From positions 496,001-560,000 of the forward strand of contig LR590463.1 in the NCBI GenBank assembly GCA_901472405.1: a stretch of DNA of 64,000 nucleotides, read 5' to 3'. The translations under genes were made by a program, and so were the position numbers. The stretch comes from Serratia rubidaea. GTDB lineage: Bacteria > Pseudomonadota > Gammaproteobacteria > Enterobacterales > Enterobacteriaceae. The notes under the pieces are model-generated. The model had not been told where the DNA came from. It saw nothing but the letters and a program-made list of their open reading frames with translations, and did no database searches. This document shows, piece by piece, positions 22,019-31,605 of the stretch (positions are counted from its first letter, which is position 1; each line of letters opens with the position of its first letter).

Positions 22019-25000
22019 TCAGAACTTCTCAATCACCGTACGGCTGATGATTTCGTCCTGAACCTCTTTGCACAGCTCCACGAAGTAGGCGCTGTAGCCC
22101 GCAACGCGCACGATCAGGTCGCGGTATTTCTCCGGCTCCAGCTGGGCTTTTTTCAGCACCTCGTTATCGACATAGCTGAACTGCATCTGGCCATTGCCGA
22201 GAATCGAAGCGGTACGCAGCAGGGTGATCAGCCCGTTCTTGCCTTCCGGGGTATCCAGCAACCCCTTGAGGAACTTGAAGTTGTGCACCATGCCGATGTT
22301 CATGGTCTCCACGTTCATCTTGCTGACGGACTTGATGATGGCGGTCGGCCCCTGCTTGTCCGCGCCCTGGGTCGGGCTGATGCCGTCGGACAGCGGCATC
22401 CAGGCCAGACGGCCGTTCGGCGTCGCCGCCGTCAGCTCGCCGATCGGCGTGTTGTTGGAGATGGACAGGGTGCCGTGGCTCAGGCGCGAGTAGAGCATCT
22501 TGTATTGACGGCACTCGCGTTCCGTCCACTCGGTGATGTCGAGGGCGAACTGATCCACGCTGTCGTCGTCGTTGCCGTACTTCGGCGCGTTCAGACAGTC
22601 GCGGCGCAGCTGTTCGTAACCTTCGAAGTTAGCCAGCAACGCATCGCGGATCTGCTCCAGGGTGTATTTACGATCTTGATACACCAGCTTGCGGATGGCG
22701 GCCATCGAGTCGACATAGGTCGCCAGACCCGAGAAGATCAGGCCCGGGCCGTGGTTGATCATCGCGCCGCCGGCGGCGACGTCGAGACCTTTCTCCATAC
22801 AGCCTTCCACCAGCAGCGACATCAGCGGTTTCGGCGCCACGTCGCGGTGTACGCGCTGGCTGATTACGGTGCCGATGGCGGAGAGTTTGACGATATGCGC
22901 CACCTGCTCCTTCACCGCGCGGTCGAAGTCTTCATAGGTTTTCAGCGTATGCAGCTCGCCGGTATCCAGGCCCTGATAGCTGTCGAACAGCACCATGCGG
23001 CCGCGGTTGAGTACGAACTCGATGGCGATCGGCCACTGGGTGTAGCCGGTGGAGGTCCACTGATAGATGCGGCCCGACTTTTGCGGCTCCACGCAGCCCA
23101 TCAGGCAGTAGTCGCGCGCGTCTTCAAAATCGAACCCCTTGCGCAGCATCATCTTGATGTGGGAATCATCAAAGTGACAGGCCGGGAAGCCCATGCCGGC
23201 TTTCACCACCTCGACGATTTTTTCCATATACTGCTGCGGCGACTGGTTGTGAATACGGCAGGCCAGCGACGGCTGGTACACTTTGACAAAGCGCACCGCA
23301 TCCATAATCAGGTAAGTCAGTTCGTTACAGGCGTCGCCGCCGCTGCGCTTCTGGCCGCCCACGGTCAGGTTGATAAACGGCTGGTAGCCGGCGAAGTACT
23401 TGGCGCCCTGCTCGCTGGACATCCACATCAGCTCGGCGCACTTGATGATAAACGCCTGCATCATCTCCAGCGCCTGCTCCTGCGTCAGACGACCGGAGGC
23501 GATATCCGCCTGATACATCGGGTAGCAGTACTGGTCGAGACGCCCCAGCGACAGGCCGGTCTGGTTCTCTTCCACCTCAAACAGCGACTCTACCGTCCAG
23601 ATGCTCTGCAGCGCTTCCTGCAGGGTCTGCGGCGGGTTGGCCGGCACGTTGTCGTTGGTTTCCGCAATGGTCAGCAACTCGGCACGCCGCGCCGGATCGT
23701 GCTCCTGAGACGCCAGCTCGCGCGCCTTGTCGGCGATGCGTTTGGCATAGTTCATCACGCCGTCGCAGGTTTCGATCGCCGCCTTGTAGAAGTAGATCTT
23801 GTCGATATCTTCCGGGTTTTCCATGCTCAGCGCGTTGAGGCGCTGCTGGGCGTCGGCCTTGATGCCGTTCATGCCCTTGGTGAACAGCAGGATGTCGTAG
23901 CCCGGGCAGGTATCGCCGCCGCCGTTGATCTGGTGGTAGGAGAGATCGCTGACAAAGGTTTCGCCGCTGAACGACCAGACGCCGGCCTCGCGGTACTGCG
24001 CCTCGCAGATCTCATCCAGCGAGCGGCCTTCCCAGAACGGTACGATCTGTTCGCGGATGATCTGCTTGTCTTCTTCGGCGATCTCGAACGGATCCTGCGG
24101 ACGGGTGCTCATGGTGTCCAGCTCGTCCTTCACCCAGCGCCAGGCGATATCCGGCGAGAAGGCGCCGGCGCGCGGCTTACCGCACGGGTGGCCGACGATC
24201 AGTTCGTCCGGCTGGATCAGGATCGGCGCGCTTTCACAGGCGGCGCGGAACGACTTGGCGCGCAGCAGGATGGTCGGCAGGCCCGGGTTGTTCTTCGCCA
24301 CTTCGGTAAAGGCCAGGGCGCGGTAGATGGAGACGCTCGGACGGGCGTCCAGATAGTTGTCGCGCAGGCGCTGCAGGCGCGGCGTCAGGCCCGGCATCAG
24401 CTGGCCGGCGGCCGGCGTCGGCTGCGCGCTGGCGGCGGCGTAGCGCTGGGCGTGGCAGACGGATTGGCCGCCAAACAGCCGGATGCGCAGCGCCGGGTTG
24501 ATGCTCTCCAGGTTGCGGCGCGCGGCCAGCAGCATGGCGGACAGTTCGTTAATCACCAGCGCCGGGTCGTCAATGTTTACGCCGTGCAGCATGGCGTCAA
24601 ACATCGGGTAACCGTCCTGCTCGCAAGGGGCGCGCACTTCTGACAGTTCGCTCAGTTTTAACCACAGGCATTCGACAATTTCATAGGCCTGCGCCGGGGT
24701 CAGAACGCCATGGGTAATATCGTGCTGGTAGAAGCCGTACAGCAATTTGTCGAAGCCGCCCGGGCTGACCGCGTAGCTGCCGTTTTCCAGGTGCAGCGCC
24801 AGCTGGAACAGATAGAACGCCTGGCACGCCTCTTTAAAGCTGCCTGCGCCCTGCGCCGGCACTTTTCTCAGGATGGCGGCGGTTTCGCGCAGCTCGGCCT
24901 GGCGGTAAGGGTGGCTTTCCACCGCGGCCAGGTTCTCCGCCTTATCGGCCAGCTTCTGCGCCAGATTAACGACGGCGTTACAGGCGTAGATCATTGCGCG

Positions 25001-25429
25001 GCACTGGTTGGCCTCATCCAACGCGCCGCGGCTGACTGCGCTGCCGATGCTTCTGGCGCGGTCTTCCATCTCGGCGCCGATAGCGTTCAGGCCTTTGGTG
25101 ATAACCGCCAGATAGTCAGGCGATTTCTGGCCCGGCGCGGTAAAGGCGGAAGGGGTGCGCAGCTCGCTTTCGCTGTGGAAAATGGCGGCGCGCGGCACGG
25201 AGGACTGGCTGCCGACAATCAGCTCATCCGGGCCGATATAGCCGGGCAGTTTTTTCACCAGCTCATTGAAGCGCCGGGCATGGCGAACCTGGGCCGGCTG
25301 GCCGGCCACGTCGTCGTTCAGTGTCTCCAGCAGGCTGGCGCGTTCGGTGCTGATGGTGCTGTTCTGAGATAAAAAGCGTTCCGCCAGCTGCTGTACGCGC
25401 GGCGTCAGTGCATAGTGTGCCATGTTCAA
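22019..25429 (-). CDS. cutC: Choline trimethylamine-lyase, type II (N-terminally extended)
   Basis: Glycyl radical enzyme cleaving choline to trimethylamine and acetaldehyde under anoxia. It has 1136 residues, about 290 longer than type I CutC. The extra N-terminal part (to ~345) is a partial copy of the following segment; compare [13 protein letters not shown]...PDELIVGS with [13 protein letters not shown]...PDELIVGH. Catalytic signatures are [10 protein letters not shown] (the choline-binding aspartate region), the thiyl/base motif MGCVEP near residue 780 and the glycyl loop RVAGYS with the radical Gly1111. These separate it from glycerol, diol and pyruvate lyases. The ATG overlaps the cutO stop by four bases (ATGA). 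No frame break occurs in 3.4 kb. Confidence 0.97.
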   Translation of the reverse strand: MNMAHYALTPRVQQLAERFLSQNSTISTERASLLETLNDDVAGQPAQVRHARRFNELVKKLPGYIGPDELIVGSQSSVPRAAIFHSESELRTPSAFTAPGQKSPDYLAVITKGLNAIGAEMEDRARSIGSAVSRGALDEANQCRAMIYACNAVVNLAQKLADKAENLAAVESHPYRQAELRETAAILRKVPAQGAGSFKEACQAFYLFQLALHLENGSYAVSPGGFDKLLYGFYQHDITHGVLTPAQAYEIVECLWLKLSELSEVRAPCEQDGYPMFDAMLHGVNIDDPALVINELSAMLLAARRNLESINPALRIRLFGGQSVCHAQRYAAASAQPTPAAGQLMPGLTPRLQRLRDNYLDARPSVSIYRALAFTEVAKNNPGLPTILLRAKSFRAACESAPILIQPDELIVGHPCGKPRAGAFSPDIAWRWVKDELDTMSTRPQDPFEIAEEDKQIIREQIVPFWEGRSLDEICEAQYREAGVWSFSGETFVSDLSYHQINGGGDTCPGYDILLFTKGMNGIKADAQQRLNALSMENPEDIDKIYFYKAAIETCDGVMNYAKRIADKARELASQEHDPARRAELLTIAETNDNVPANPPQTLQEALQSIWTVESLFEVEENQTGLSLGRLDQYCYPMYQADIASGRLTQEQALEMMQAFIIKCAELMWMSSEQGAKYFAGYQPFINLTVGGQKRSGGDACNELTYLIMDAVRFVKVYQPSLACRIHNQSPQQYMEKIVEVVKAGMGFPACHFDDSHIKMMLRKGFDFEDARDYCLMGCVEPQKSGRIYQWTSTGYTQWPIAIEFVLNRGRMVLFDSYQGLDTGELHTLKTYEDFDRAVKEQVAHIVKLSAIGTVISQRVHRDVAPKPLMSLLVEGCMEKGLDVAAGGAMINHGPGLIFSGLATYVDSMAAIRKLVYQDRKYTLEQIRDALLANFEGYEQLRRDCLNAPKYGNDDDSVDQFALDITEWTERECRQYKMLYSRLSHGTLSISNNTPIGELTAATPNGRLAWMPLSDGISPTQGADKQGPTAIIKSVSKMNVETMNIGMVHNFKFLKGLLDTPEGKNGLITLLRTASILGNGQMQFSYVDNEVLKKAQLEPEKYRDLIVRVAGYSAYFVELCKEVQDEIISRTVIEKF

Positions 25430-26634
25430 TCTCTCCTGATTCCTTCGCCTTGCACGTCGTCGCGCAAAGTCCGTAAGCTTGATGATGGGTCGTTGCCGTT
25501 ACCGCCGCCGTGATAGGCGCGGCGCAGCATGCTCTCCAGGTCGGCGAGGCTGACCGCCCGCGGGTTGGTCGGCGTGCAGCTGTCATGCAGCGCCTGGTGC
25601 GCCATTTCACTCAGGCAGACCTGGAAGCGGTGCTCGTCCAGCCCGGCGGCGTACAGGCTGGCCGGCATGTTCATTTCCTGTTTCAGCGTGGCGATCGCCA
25701 CCAGCAGGCTGTTAACCCCTTCGCGCGCAGTGGCGGCCGGCAGAGCCAGCAGGCGCGCCAGCGCGGCGTATTTCCGGGCGGCGGGGGTGGCGCACTCGCC
25801 GTCCAGATCGGCGTTAAAGGCAATGGCCTCCTGCATCAGCAGCGCATTGGCCCGCCCGTGCGGCACGCCGAACATGCCGCCGAGGGCGTGCGCCATGCTG
25901 TGGGTCACCCCGAGCGAGGCGTTGGTGAACGCCATGCCGGCCATGCAGGAGGCGTTATGCATTTTCTCGCGCGCCAGCATGTCGCTGCCTTGCTGGTAGC
26001 TGGGCAGCAGATGATGGAACACCAGCTGCACCACCTTCTCGGCCAGCGCATCGCTGAAATCGCTGGCGCGTCGTGAGACATAGGCTTCCAGCGCATGGCA
26101 CAGTACGTCCATGCCGGTGTCGGCGGTAATCACAGGCGGCACCGACGCCACCAGCTGCGGGTCCAGAATGGCGACGTCGGGCAGCATAAACTCGTCCACC
26201 AGCACCAGCTTTTCACTGCGTGATTTGATGACGGAAAAGCTGGTGACCTCGGAACCGGTGCCGCTGGTGGTGGGGATTGCAACGAAGCAGGGGCGCGGAC
26301 GCTCCTGGCGACAGTGCCACAGCGTGTACATCACCGCCTTGGCCGCATCAATCACCGAGCCGCCGCCCAGAGCGATAATCAGCTCGGGGTAGTCGTCGTC
26401 CATCATCTTCATCCCGCTGACGATGGCGGCGATATCCGGATCGGAGGCGACGCTGTCATACTGGCGGCAGCGCACCTGCTGCTGCTGGAGCAGACGCGTC
26501 ACCTGCTGCGCCATCCCCAGCTTTACCATCGCCTGATCCGTCACCAAAAATGCCGAACGGCCGGGCAGATCCCGCAGCGCGTTCAGGGCATCCGCACCGA
26601 AATGGATTTTTGGCTTAATCAGAAATTCATTCAT
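25426..26634 (-). CDS. cutO: Iron-type alcohol dehydrogenase of the choline compartment
   Basis: A 402-residue group III (Fe-dependent) alcohol dehydrogenase that reduces acetaldehyde to ethanol and regenerates NAD+ for CutF inside the shell. The NAD-binding motif is [12 protein letters not shown]. Metal-site histidines are in [18 protein letters not shown] and VPHGRANAL. The N-terminus ([17 protein letters not shown]) is typical of PduQ/EutG-like enzymes. An unusual ~25-residue C-terminal tail ([19 protein letters not shown]...) follows the usual end ([11 protein letters not shown]) and may be natural or a frame artefact. It overlaps cutC by ATGA. Confidence 0.92.
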   Translation of the reverse strand: MNEFLIKPKIHFGADALNALRDLPGRSAFLVTDQAMVKLGMAQQVTRLLQQQQVRCRQYDSVASDPDIAAIVSGMKMMDDDYPELIIALGGGSVIDAAKAVMYTLWHCRQERPRPCFVAIPTTSGTGSEVTSFSVIKSRSEKLVLVDEFMLPDVAILDPQLVASVPPVITADTGMDVLCHALEAYVSRRASDFSDALAEKVVQLVFHHLLPSYQQGSDMLAREKMHNASCMAGMAFTNASLGVTHSMAHALGGMFGVPHGRANALLMQEAIAFNADLDGECATPAARKYAALARLLALPAATAREGVNSLLVAIATLKQEMNMPASLYAAGLDEHRFQVCLSEMAHQALHDSCTPTNPRAVSLADLESMLRRAYHGGGNGNDPSSSLRTLRDDVQGEGIRRD

Positions 26635-26646
26635 GCCTGCTTCCTC

Positions 26647-26904
26647 TTAACGCTCCCGGTGAACCTTCTCGACAATGGCGACGATCGACATGGCCTTGTA
26701 ACGGTCTTTATTCAGCGCGAAATACTCCTCCACCAGCACCAGGTCATCCTCCCCGGCGCCGACGCTGTCGACCGCCACATAGGTCCGGTCCTTGATGGCC
26801 TGCAGGTCATCCCCCAGCGCCGTCACCAGCAGCAGATTGCTGCCGCGCAGTTCGTCGCTTTTCTGTGTGGCCACCACGTGTCCGGTCACCCTTGCGAGAA
26901 TCAT
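26647..26904 (-). CDS. cmcD: BMC-P pentameric shell vertex protein (EutN/CcmL)
   Basis: An 85-residue EutN/CcmL-type protein that caps the vertices of the icosahedral shell. Typical features are MILARVTGHVVATQKSD, the substrate of the pentamer fold LLLVTALG, and VAVDSVGAGEDDLVLV. The start at 26904 is chosen as the family start; an ATG three codons upstream (26913) is also possible. It is the only pentamer gene seen. It lies between cutF and cutO with spacings of 23 and 12 bases. Confidence 0.92.
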   Translation of the reverse strand: MILARVTGHVVATQKSDELRGSNLLLVTALGDDLQAIKDRTYVAVDSVGAGEDDLVLVEEYFALNKDRYKAMSIVAIVEKVHRER

Positions 26905-26927
26905 GGTTATCACCCTTTATCGATGTG

Positions 26928-28519
26928 TTACCGGGACATACGGCCAAGCACCGCTTTGATAATGTGCTCGACGTTCTCTTCGTTGATGTCGTTGGCCGCC
27001 TGCGACGCCGCTGCCGGGCTCACGGCGCCGAAACGGTCATCGGCCGGGCGCTCGGCGGCTGTGGTGCGGCGGCCTGCGATCCCTGCTGGAAGCGCGAGTC
27101 GGCAAAAATGCTGGTGCTGTGATCCTGGCCGCGGCTTGGCCGTGAGGGATGACGCAGTTCTTCGATGCTGCGCACGCCGTAGCCGACCTTGCGGATGTTG
27201 ATCAGGTTCAGCGGCCCGACGTTGTCAGAGGTGGAGCCGCCGCCGACGGCGCCGCAGCCGAGGGTCAGCGCTGGTATCAGGTTGGTGGTGGCGCCGATGC
27301 CGCCCAGCGCGGCAGGGGTATTGATCAGGATGCGGTGCACCGGTTTTTGCAGCGCAAACTCGCGGATCACCTGCTGGTTCTGCGTGTGGATCACCAGCGT
27401 ATGCCCCAGACCTTCGTTGGTAAGCAGCTCAACCACGCGGTCGCAGGCGCGCATCCAGTCCTCTTCGATATACAGCCCCAGCACCGGGCAGAGTTTTTCG
27501 CGGGCGTACGGGTTGCTGCGCGATACGCTGTCCTGCAGGGCGACCAGCACCCGGGTGTCCGGCGGCACGTTGAAGCCGGCGCGCTCGCTGAGGTAGATCG
27601 CGGTTTTGCCGACGATTTCCGGGTTGATCATGCCGTTCGGCCGCAGCAGGATATTGGCCAGGCGGCGGGCCTCGTCGTCATTCAGGAAGTAGGCGCCCTG
27701 CGCCAGCAGCTCGCGGTGCACGTCCTGATAGATGCATTTTTCTACGATGATCGACTGCTCAGAGGCGCAGATCACGCCGTTATCGAAGGTTTTACTGGTA
27801 ATGATGTCGCAGACCGCCTGCTTGATATCGGCGCTGCGTTCGATAAACGCCGGGCCGTTGCCCGGGCCGCCGCTGATGGTCGGCGTGCCGGAACTGTAGG
27901 CGGCGCGCACCATGCCTTCGCCGCCGGTCGCCAGGATCAGCGCCACGTCTTTGCTGTGCATCAGGGTTTTGGTGGCGTCCAGCGTCAGCTGGGTCAGCCC
28001 GTCGACGATGCCGGCCGGTGCGCCGGCCTGCAGGGCGGCCTGCTTGACGATTTCAATCGCCCGCTGGCTGCACTGGCGGGCGTTCGGGTGCGGAGAGAAG
28101 ATAATCGCGTTGCCGGCCTTCAGGGCAATCAGCGTTTTGTAGAAAATGGTGGAGGTCGGGTTGGTGGAGGGCACCAGCGCCGTGATAACGCCCAGCGGTA
28201 CGCCGACGTCCATCACCTTGCTTTCCTGATCGTCGTGCAGAATACCGACGGTTTTGATCGCTTTAATATGCGAATAAACTCTCTCGGAGGCGAAGATATT
28301 TTTTAATACTTTATCCTGCCAATTACCGAAGCCGGTTTCTTCATGCGCCAGTTTGGCCAACTCTTCCGCATGCTGCGCGGCATATTGCGCAATCTGCTTA
28401 ACAATTTCGTCGATCTTTTCCTGCGAGTAGGCGGCAAATATTTTCTGCGCCTGCTTGGCGTGATGAATTAAATTTCTCGCCTGCTGAATAGATTGTAAAT
28501 CCGGATCTAATGTCGTCAT
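26928..28519 (-). CDS. cutF: CoA-acylating acetaldehyde dehydrogenase (frame break before the C-terminal peptide)
   Basis: Oxidises acetaldehyde from CutC to acetyl-CoA with NAD+ and CoA. The NAD/CoA fold shows PLGVITALVPSTNPTS, the loop GGPGNGPAF and the catalytic cysteine in FDNGVICASEQS. The frame as given stops at 27020 after ARPMTVSAP. One missing base near 27045 hides the true end, which reads on to DINEENVEHIIKAVLGRMSR and a TAA at 26928, giving 530 residues. That last amphipathic helix, joined by an Ala/Pro/Gln linker, is a classic encapsulation peptide. It would be lost if the indel were real. Confidence 0.92.
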
Positions 28520-28608
28520 TAGTCTATTCCCCTGAATAGGAAATTAATAGGTACTCTCGGCGGTAGGGTAATAATGTCTATCTTGTTTTAATGCGTTCCC
28601 GGTTATTT

Positions 28609-28887
28609 TCAGGTTTTATGTTTGGCGGCGATTTTTTCAATATCGTTATGCGGACGGGCAATCACCCGCGAAGAGACCACGCAGCCGATACGCCCGGCGG
28701 CCTCAATGCCCGATTCCACCGCGGCGTTCACCGCGCCGACGTCGCCTCTTACCATCACGGTCACCAGGCCGGAACCAACGTTCTCATAGCCGATCAGCGC
28801 GATATTGGCGGCCTTGCACATGGCATCGGCGGCTTCAATTGCCGGCACCAGCCCTTTGGTCTCGATCAATCCGAGTGCGTCTTTCAT
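28609..28887 (-). CDS. cmcC: BMC-H hexameric shell protein, third copy
   Basis: A 92-residue single BMC-domain protein ([53 protein letters not shown]). It is the most divergent of three tandem paralogues: it has VPAIEA where the others have VACVEA, and a different helix after the BMC sheet ([16 protein letters not shown]). The pore-loop region (ENVGSGLV) matches the other two. It is followed 89 bases later by cutF. Confidence 0.93.
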   Translation of the reverse strand: MKDALGLIETKGLVPAIEAADAMCKAANIALIGYENVGSGLVTVMVRGDVGAVNAAVESGIEAAGRIGCVVSSRVIARPHNDIEKIAAKHKT

Positions 28888-28900
28888 CTACGGCTCCTGG

Positions 28901-29185
28901 TTATTCGGCGACTTTGTACTGTGCGACGATTTTCTGAATGTCGTTGTGCGGACGGGCGATAACCAGCGAGGTCACCACTTCACCCACGCGCTGCGCCGAT
29001 TCCACGCCGGAATCAACCGCCGCTTTCACCGCGCCGACATCGCCTTTCACCATGGCGGTCACCAGGCCGGAACCGACGTTCTCATAGCCGATCAGCTCGA
29101 CGTTGGCCGCTTTACACATGGCGTCGGCGGCTTCTACGCAGGCCACCAGCCCTTTGGTTTCAATCAATCCTAATGCGTCACCCAT
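28901..29185 (-). CDS. cmcB: BMC-H hexameric shell protein, second copy
   Basis: 94 residues, identical to the upstream paralogue over the first ~83 residues and differing only at the C-terminus ([14 protein letters not shown] versus [12 protein letters not shown]). It has GAGAACGATC before the ATG. The pair arose by recent tandem duplication or is kept alike by gene conversion. These are the main facet proteins of the shell. Confidence 0.93.
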   Translation of the reverse strand: MGDALGLIETKGLVACVEAADAMCKAANVELIGYENVGSGLVTAMVKGDVGAVKAAVDSGVESAQRVGEVVTSLVIARPHNDIQKIVAQYKVAE

Positions 29186-29208
29186 GATCGTTCTCCCGAT
29201 TCAGGTCG

Positions 29209-29487
29209 TTATGCTTTGTGCTTAATGACGATTTTGTTGATGTCGTTGTGCGGACGGGCAATCACCAGCGAAGTCACCACTTCACCGACGCGCTGCGCCG
29301 ATTCCACCCCGGAGTCGACCGCCGCCTTCACCGCGCCGACGTCGCCTTTCACCATGGCGGTTACCAGGCCGGAACCGACGTTCTCATAACCAATCAATTC
29401 CACGTTGGCTGCCTTACACATGGCGTCCGCTGCTTCCACACAGGCCACCAGGCCTTTGGTTTCGATCAGACCTAATGCATCACCCAT
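29209..29487 (-). CDS. cmcA: BMC-H hexameric shell protein, first gene of the cut operon
   Basis: A 92-residue BMC-H protein. The start at 29487 ([12 protein letters not shown]) is set by GGAGG ten bases upstream and by identity with the second copy; an ORF reaching back to 29598 is rejected. As first gene it receives the operon promoter, fitting the high demand for facet protein. No tandem-domain BMC-T gene is present, so the shell would be built of BMC-H and BMC-P only. Confidence 0.93.
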   Translation of the reverse strand: MGDALGLIETKGLVACVEAADAMCKAANVELIGYENVGSGLVTAMVKGDVGAVKAAVDSGVESAQRVGEVVTSLVIARPHNDINKIVIKHKA

Positions 29488-30000
29488 GATTGTTTCCTCC
29501 ACAAAGTCAGTTGATGGGGTCATCACCCGACTGCGCCGCGGGCCAGCAGCCCCTGTACGGCCAGTCACAGGCACTATACCCCTTAAGTGACAGTGCAAAA
29601 TATAAATTCAATATGTCGCTTGTATTTAGTTTTAAGTTCTGATTTTCACGCTTATAAGGCCGTTAATTTATTTGTTAATGCTGATTTTGACGCGGGTAAT
29701 AGCTGTGCTTACTGGTGAGAAAACGCGGCGGCGGCGTTTCATCTTTCGCCGCTGTCAGCTTGTTAATAAAGTTGTTATCAAAGGGATTTTCTCGGTAGCA
29801 GGATGGGGGCGAAGAGTGTGGCCCAGCGCAAGTTTTTGCCCGGCGGCAGCGCCGGCCCGGGGTGAGGCGGCGGGCGTTGGTAACGGGGAGGACGTGGCGG
29901 AGCAAGAGGGGGCACAAGGGGGAGCGGCCGCGGTACAAGCGCAAAACGGCGGTGCCAGCCTGGTAAGCACCGCGCTGTTAAAGGGAGAAAGAGGAGAGGA
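29488..30000. promoter_or_regulatory. Intergenic region holding the presumed cut operon promoter
   Basis: No convincing gene is seen. On the minus strand a -10-like TATAGT lies at 29573-29578, about 85 bases before cmcA, with only a weak -35 (ATTTTG) at 17-base spacing, which suggests an activator-dependent promoter. The DNA from 29590 to 29720 is strongly AT-rich and is the likeliest place for a CadC-like activator to bind. The part from 29800 to 30000 is GC-rich and contains short inverted repeats (for example GCCCGGCGGC/GCCGGCCCGG) without a clear T run. Confidence 0.4.
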
Positions 30001-30020
30001 TCAGCGGGCCGCGCCGGGCT

Positions 30021-30518
30021 TCAGCGTGCAGATATACAGCGCGAGTTGATCGAACTGAGCAGGACGGTACGCGGGTTGATTTGCTCCACCGCCAGCTGCA
30101 GACCGTCGTGGCTGTCTGACATTTCCCGCATAAAGTAGTCGAAAATCACGTCCGGCGACTGGTCGATGGAGGACTTGCTGGCCTCCCAACGGCTGATGCG
30201 ATAATAGCGGGTGCCGGGCGAGATGCGTTTGCTGGTGTAATCAAACTGCACGTAGCGCTGTAAATAGAGCCAGCCGGCGGCGGAGTTGGAATAACCTTCT
30301 ACTACGATCGAACCTTTATTGTCGGCGTTAAAGCTGAAATGGATATTAACGTTGACGGATTCGGTCTCGGTATCTTCAAAATGCATTATTGCTTTGGTGG
30401 AGCAGTTTAACAGATCGTTACGCCAGATGGCTTCGTGCCGGGCGGCGACAAATATTGCCAGCAGCAGCAATAGCACAGAGCCGAAGAAAAAACATTTTCC
30501 CCAGACTAATTTTTTCAT
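30021..30518 (-). CDS. FidL-like membrane protein, partner of the CadC-like regulator
   Basis: 165 residues with one N-terminal signal anchor (LVWGKCFFFGSVLLLLLAIFV) and a periplasmic domain holding cysteines (LNCSTKA, NSRC). It starts at 30518 and overlaps the regulator's stop codon (ATGA), so the two are translationally coupled. Small single-pass proteins of this form (FidL-like) regularly follow CadC/ToxR-type regulators and are thought to tune them, as ToxS does ToxR. The last ~12 residues differ if one base is missing near 30065; the other frame ends ALYICTLKPGAAR at 30001. No enzymatic role is visible. Confidence 0.65.
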   Translation of the reverse strand: MKKLVWGKCFFFGSVLLLLLAIFVAARHEAIWRNDLLNCSTKAIMHFEDTETESVNVNIHFSFNADNKGSIVVEGYSNSAAGWLYLQRYVQFDYTSKRISPGTRYYRISRWEASKSSIDQSPDVIFDYFMREMSDSHDGLQLAVEQINPRTVLLSSINSRCISAR

Positions 30519-31318
30519 ACTGCATTCCATGAGTAATAAAAATAGTTATCGCAGTAGCTGAACGAATTATCCTGATGCTTGACGCAGTGTGCGAGAAAAG
30601 TGCGGCCTAATCCGTTGGACTGCAGCTTATCACCGTAAAAGAACAGGAACTGCTCGCCGTTATGCTGCCTGATGCCTTTTTTCTCCTTCACCGCGATAAA
30701 ATTTTTCCGGTAATTTTCGCGCATGCGCGGATCCAGCATGGCATCGGTGGAGAACACCTCGAACGGCTCCTGCGCCACCTGTGAGAAGCGCAGCGGCGTC
30801 AGGCTGCGGCCGTTGGCCCATGACCAGCAGAACAGCGCCAGGGCCAGCAGCACCAGCGCCGCGCCGCTGTAGCCCCAGTAGTGGTCATGGTCGCCGGAGA
30901 CTGCGGGCGGCGTTGGCGGCGCGCTTAGCGGCTCTGCGGGCGGCGGCGCTGGCTCTGCCGCCAGCACGGCGGGGTGCAGCGGCGTGTCGTCAATCAGCTC
31001 TATCTGCAGTTCGGGGTTCAGCTCCAGCCGGCCGCGCGACACGGTGACGATCACGTTGTCGATGCCGTAGCGGCGGAACGCCTTACGCAGCATGCTCAGG
31101 TACTGGTTGAGGTTGCTGTTGGAAGAGACCAGGCCGTTATCGTCCCAGACGCGCTTCATGACGTCGTCGCGGCTGATAATGCCGGGATGCTGAATAATAA
31201 AGTACAGCAGGGCGTTGGCGGTGATGGTGAGCTGGGTATCGGACTTGCCGTCGTCGTTCAGCCGCAGTGAACCTTCGGTGGCATCATAATCAAGAAAGGC
31301 ATTGATTCTGTACTTCAT
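30515..31318 (-). CDS. CadC/ToxR-like membrane-bound transcription regulator
   Basis: 267 residues. The N-terminal ~105 residues form an OmpR/PhoB-type winged helix (LRLNDDGKSDTQLTITANAL, RDDVMKRVWDDNGL, NQYLSMLRKAFRRYGI). A Pro/Ala-rich linker and one membrane helix (YSGAALVLLALALFCWSW) lead to a ~95-residue periplasmic domain with two cysteines (AHCVKH, SYCDN) that could form a sensing disulfide. The start at 31318 (MKYRINAFL) is preceded by AGGGGGG. It lies upstream of the cut operon in the same direction, and an FNR-type box precedes it. Control of the cut operon is an inference from position. Confidence 0.8.
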   Translation of the reverse strand: MKYRINAFLDYDATEGSLRLNDDGKSDTQLTITANALLYFIIQHPGIISRDDVMKRVWDDNGLVSSNSNLNQYLSMLRKAFRRYGIDNVIVTVSRGRLELNPELQIELIDDTPLHPAVLAAEPAPPPAEPLSAPPTPPAVSGDHDHYWGYSGAALVLLALALFCWSWANGRSLTPLRFSQVAQEPFEVFSTDAMLDPRMRENYRKNFIAVKEKKGIRQHNGEQFLFFYGDKLQSNGLGRTFLAHCVKHQDNSFSYCDNYFYYSWNAV

Positions 31319-31461
31319 TATCGCCCCCCTGGGTGTTGATAGCTCGCCCATCGACCCGCTGCAGCCGGCATTATCGGCCATGGTGCCCAGCGCGGCATGG
31401 GCGATTTATCGGTTTGTTAACTATGATGCTGCGAATATAGCCAGTGGTCGGCGGGGGGGAC

Positions 31462-31475
31462 TTGATCGAGGTCAA
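31462..31475. promoter_or_regulatory. FNR-type box upstream of the CadC-like regulator
   Basis: TTGATCGAGGTCAA matches the FNR consensus TTGAT-N4-ATCAA at nine of ten positions. It is flanked to give the symmetric CTTGA/TCAAG dyad. It lies 144 bases upstream of the regulator start and would place the regulator, and through it perhaps the anaerobic choline operon, under oxygen control. Confidence 0.5.
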
Positions 31476-31568
31476 GCCCCTTCCCAGCGGGGGCGTGACA
31501 AGCTGCGATTATGCCTGCTGGTTCACATTTTCGGTATAACAAACTGATAGTAAAGATTTTTCCTAAAG

Positions 31569-31601
31569 CCGGGGCGGGCAGAGGCGTAATGCCCGCCCCG
31601 G
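31569..31601 (-). terminator. Hairpin after the GntP-type permease gene
   Basis: An 11-bp perfect GC stem (CCGGGGCGGGC/GCCCGCCCCGG) lies five bases after the permease stop. The following T tract on the minus strand is poor (CTTTAGG), so termination may be partial. Confidence 0.6.
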
Positions 31602-31605
31602 GGCG

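Noticed and set aside
22283-24643. 786-codon ORF opposite cutC
   Set aside because: Antisense shadow of a long GC-rich gene, low-complexity translation, no family pattern.
29672-30049. 125-codon ORF between the cut operon and the FidL-like gene
   Set aside because: No ribosome binding site or conserved pattern; it overlaps the end of the FidL-like gene on the other strand.
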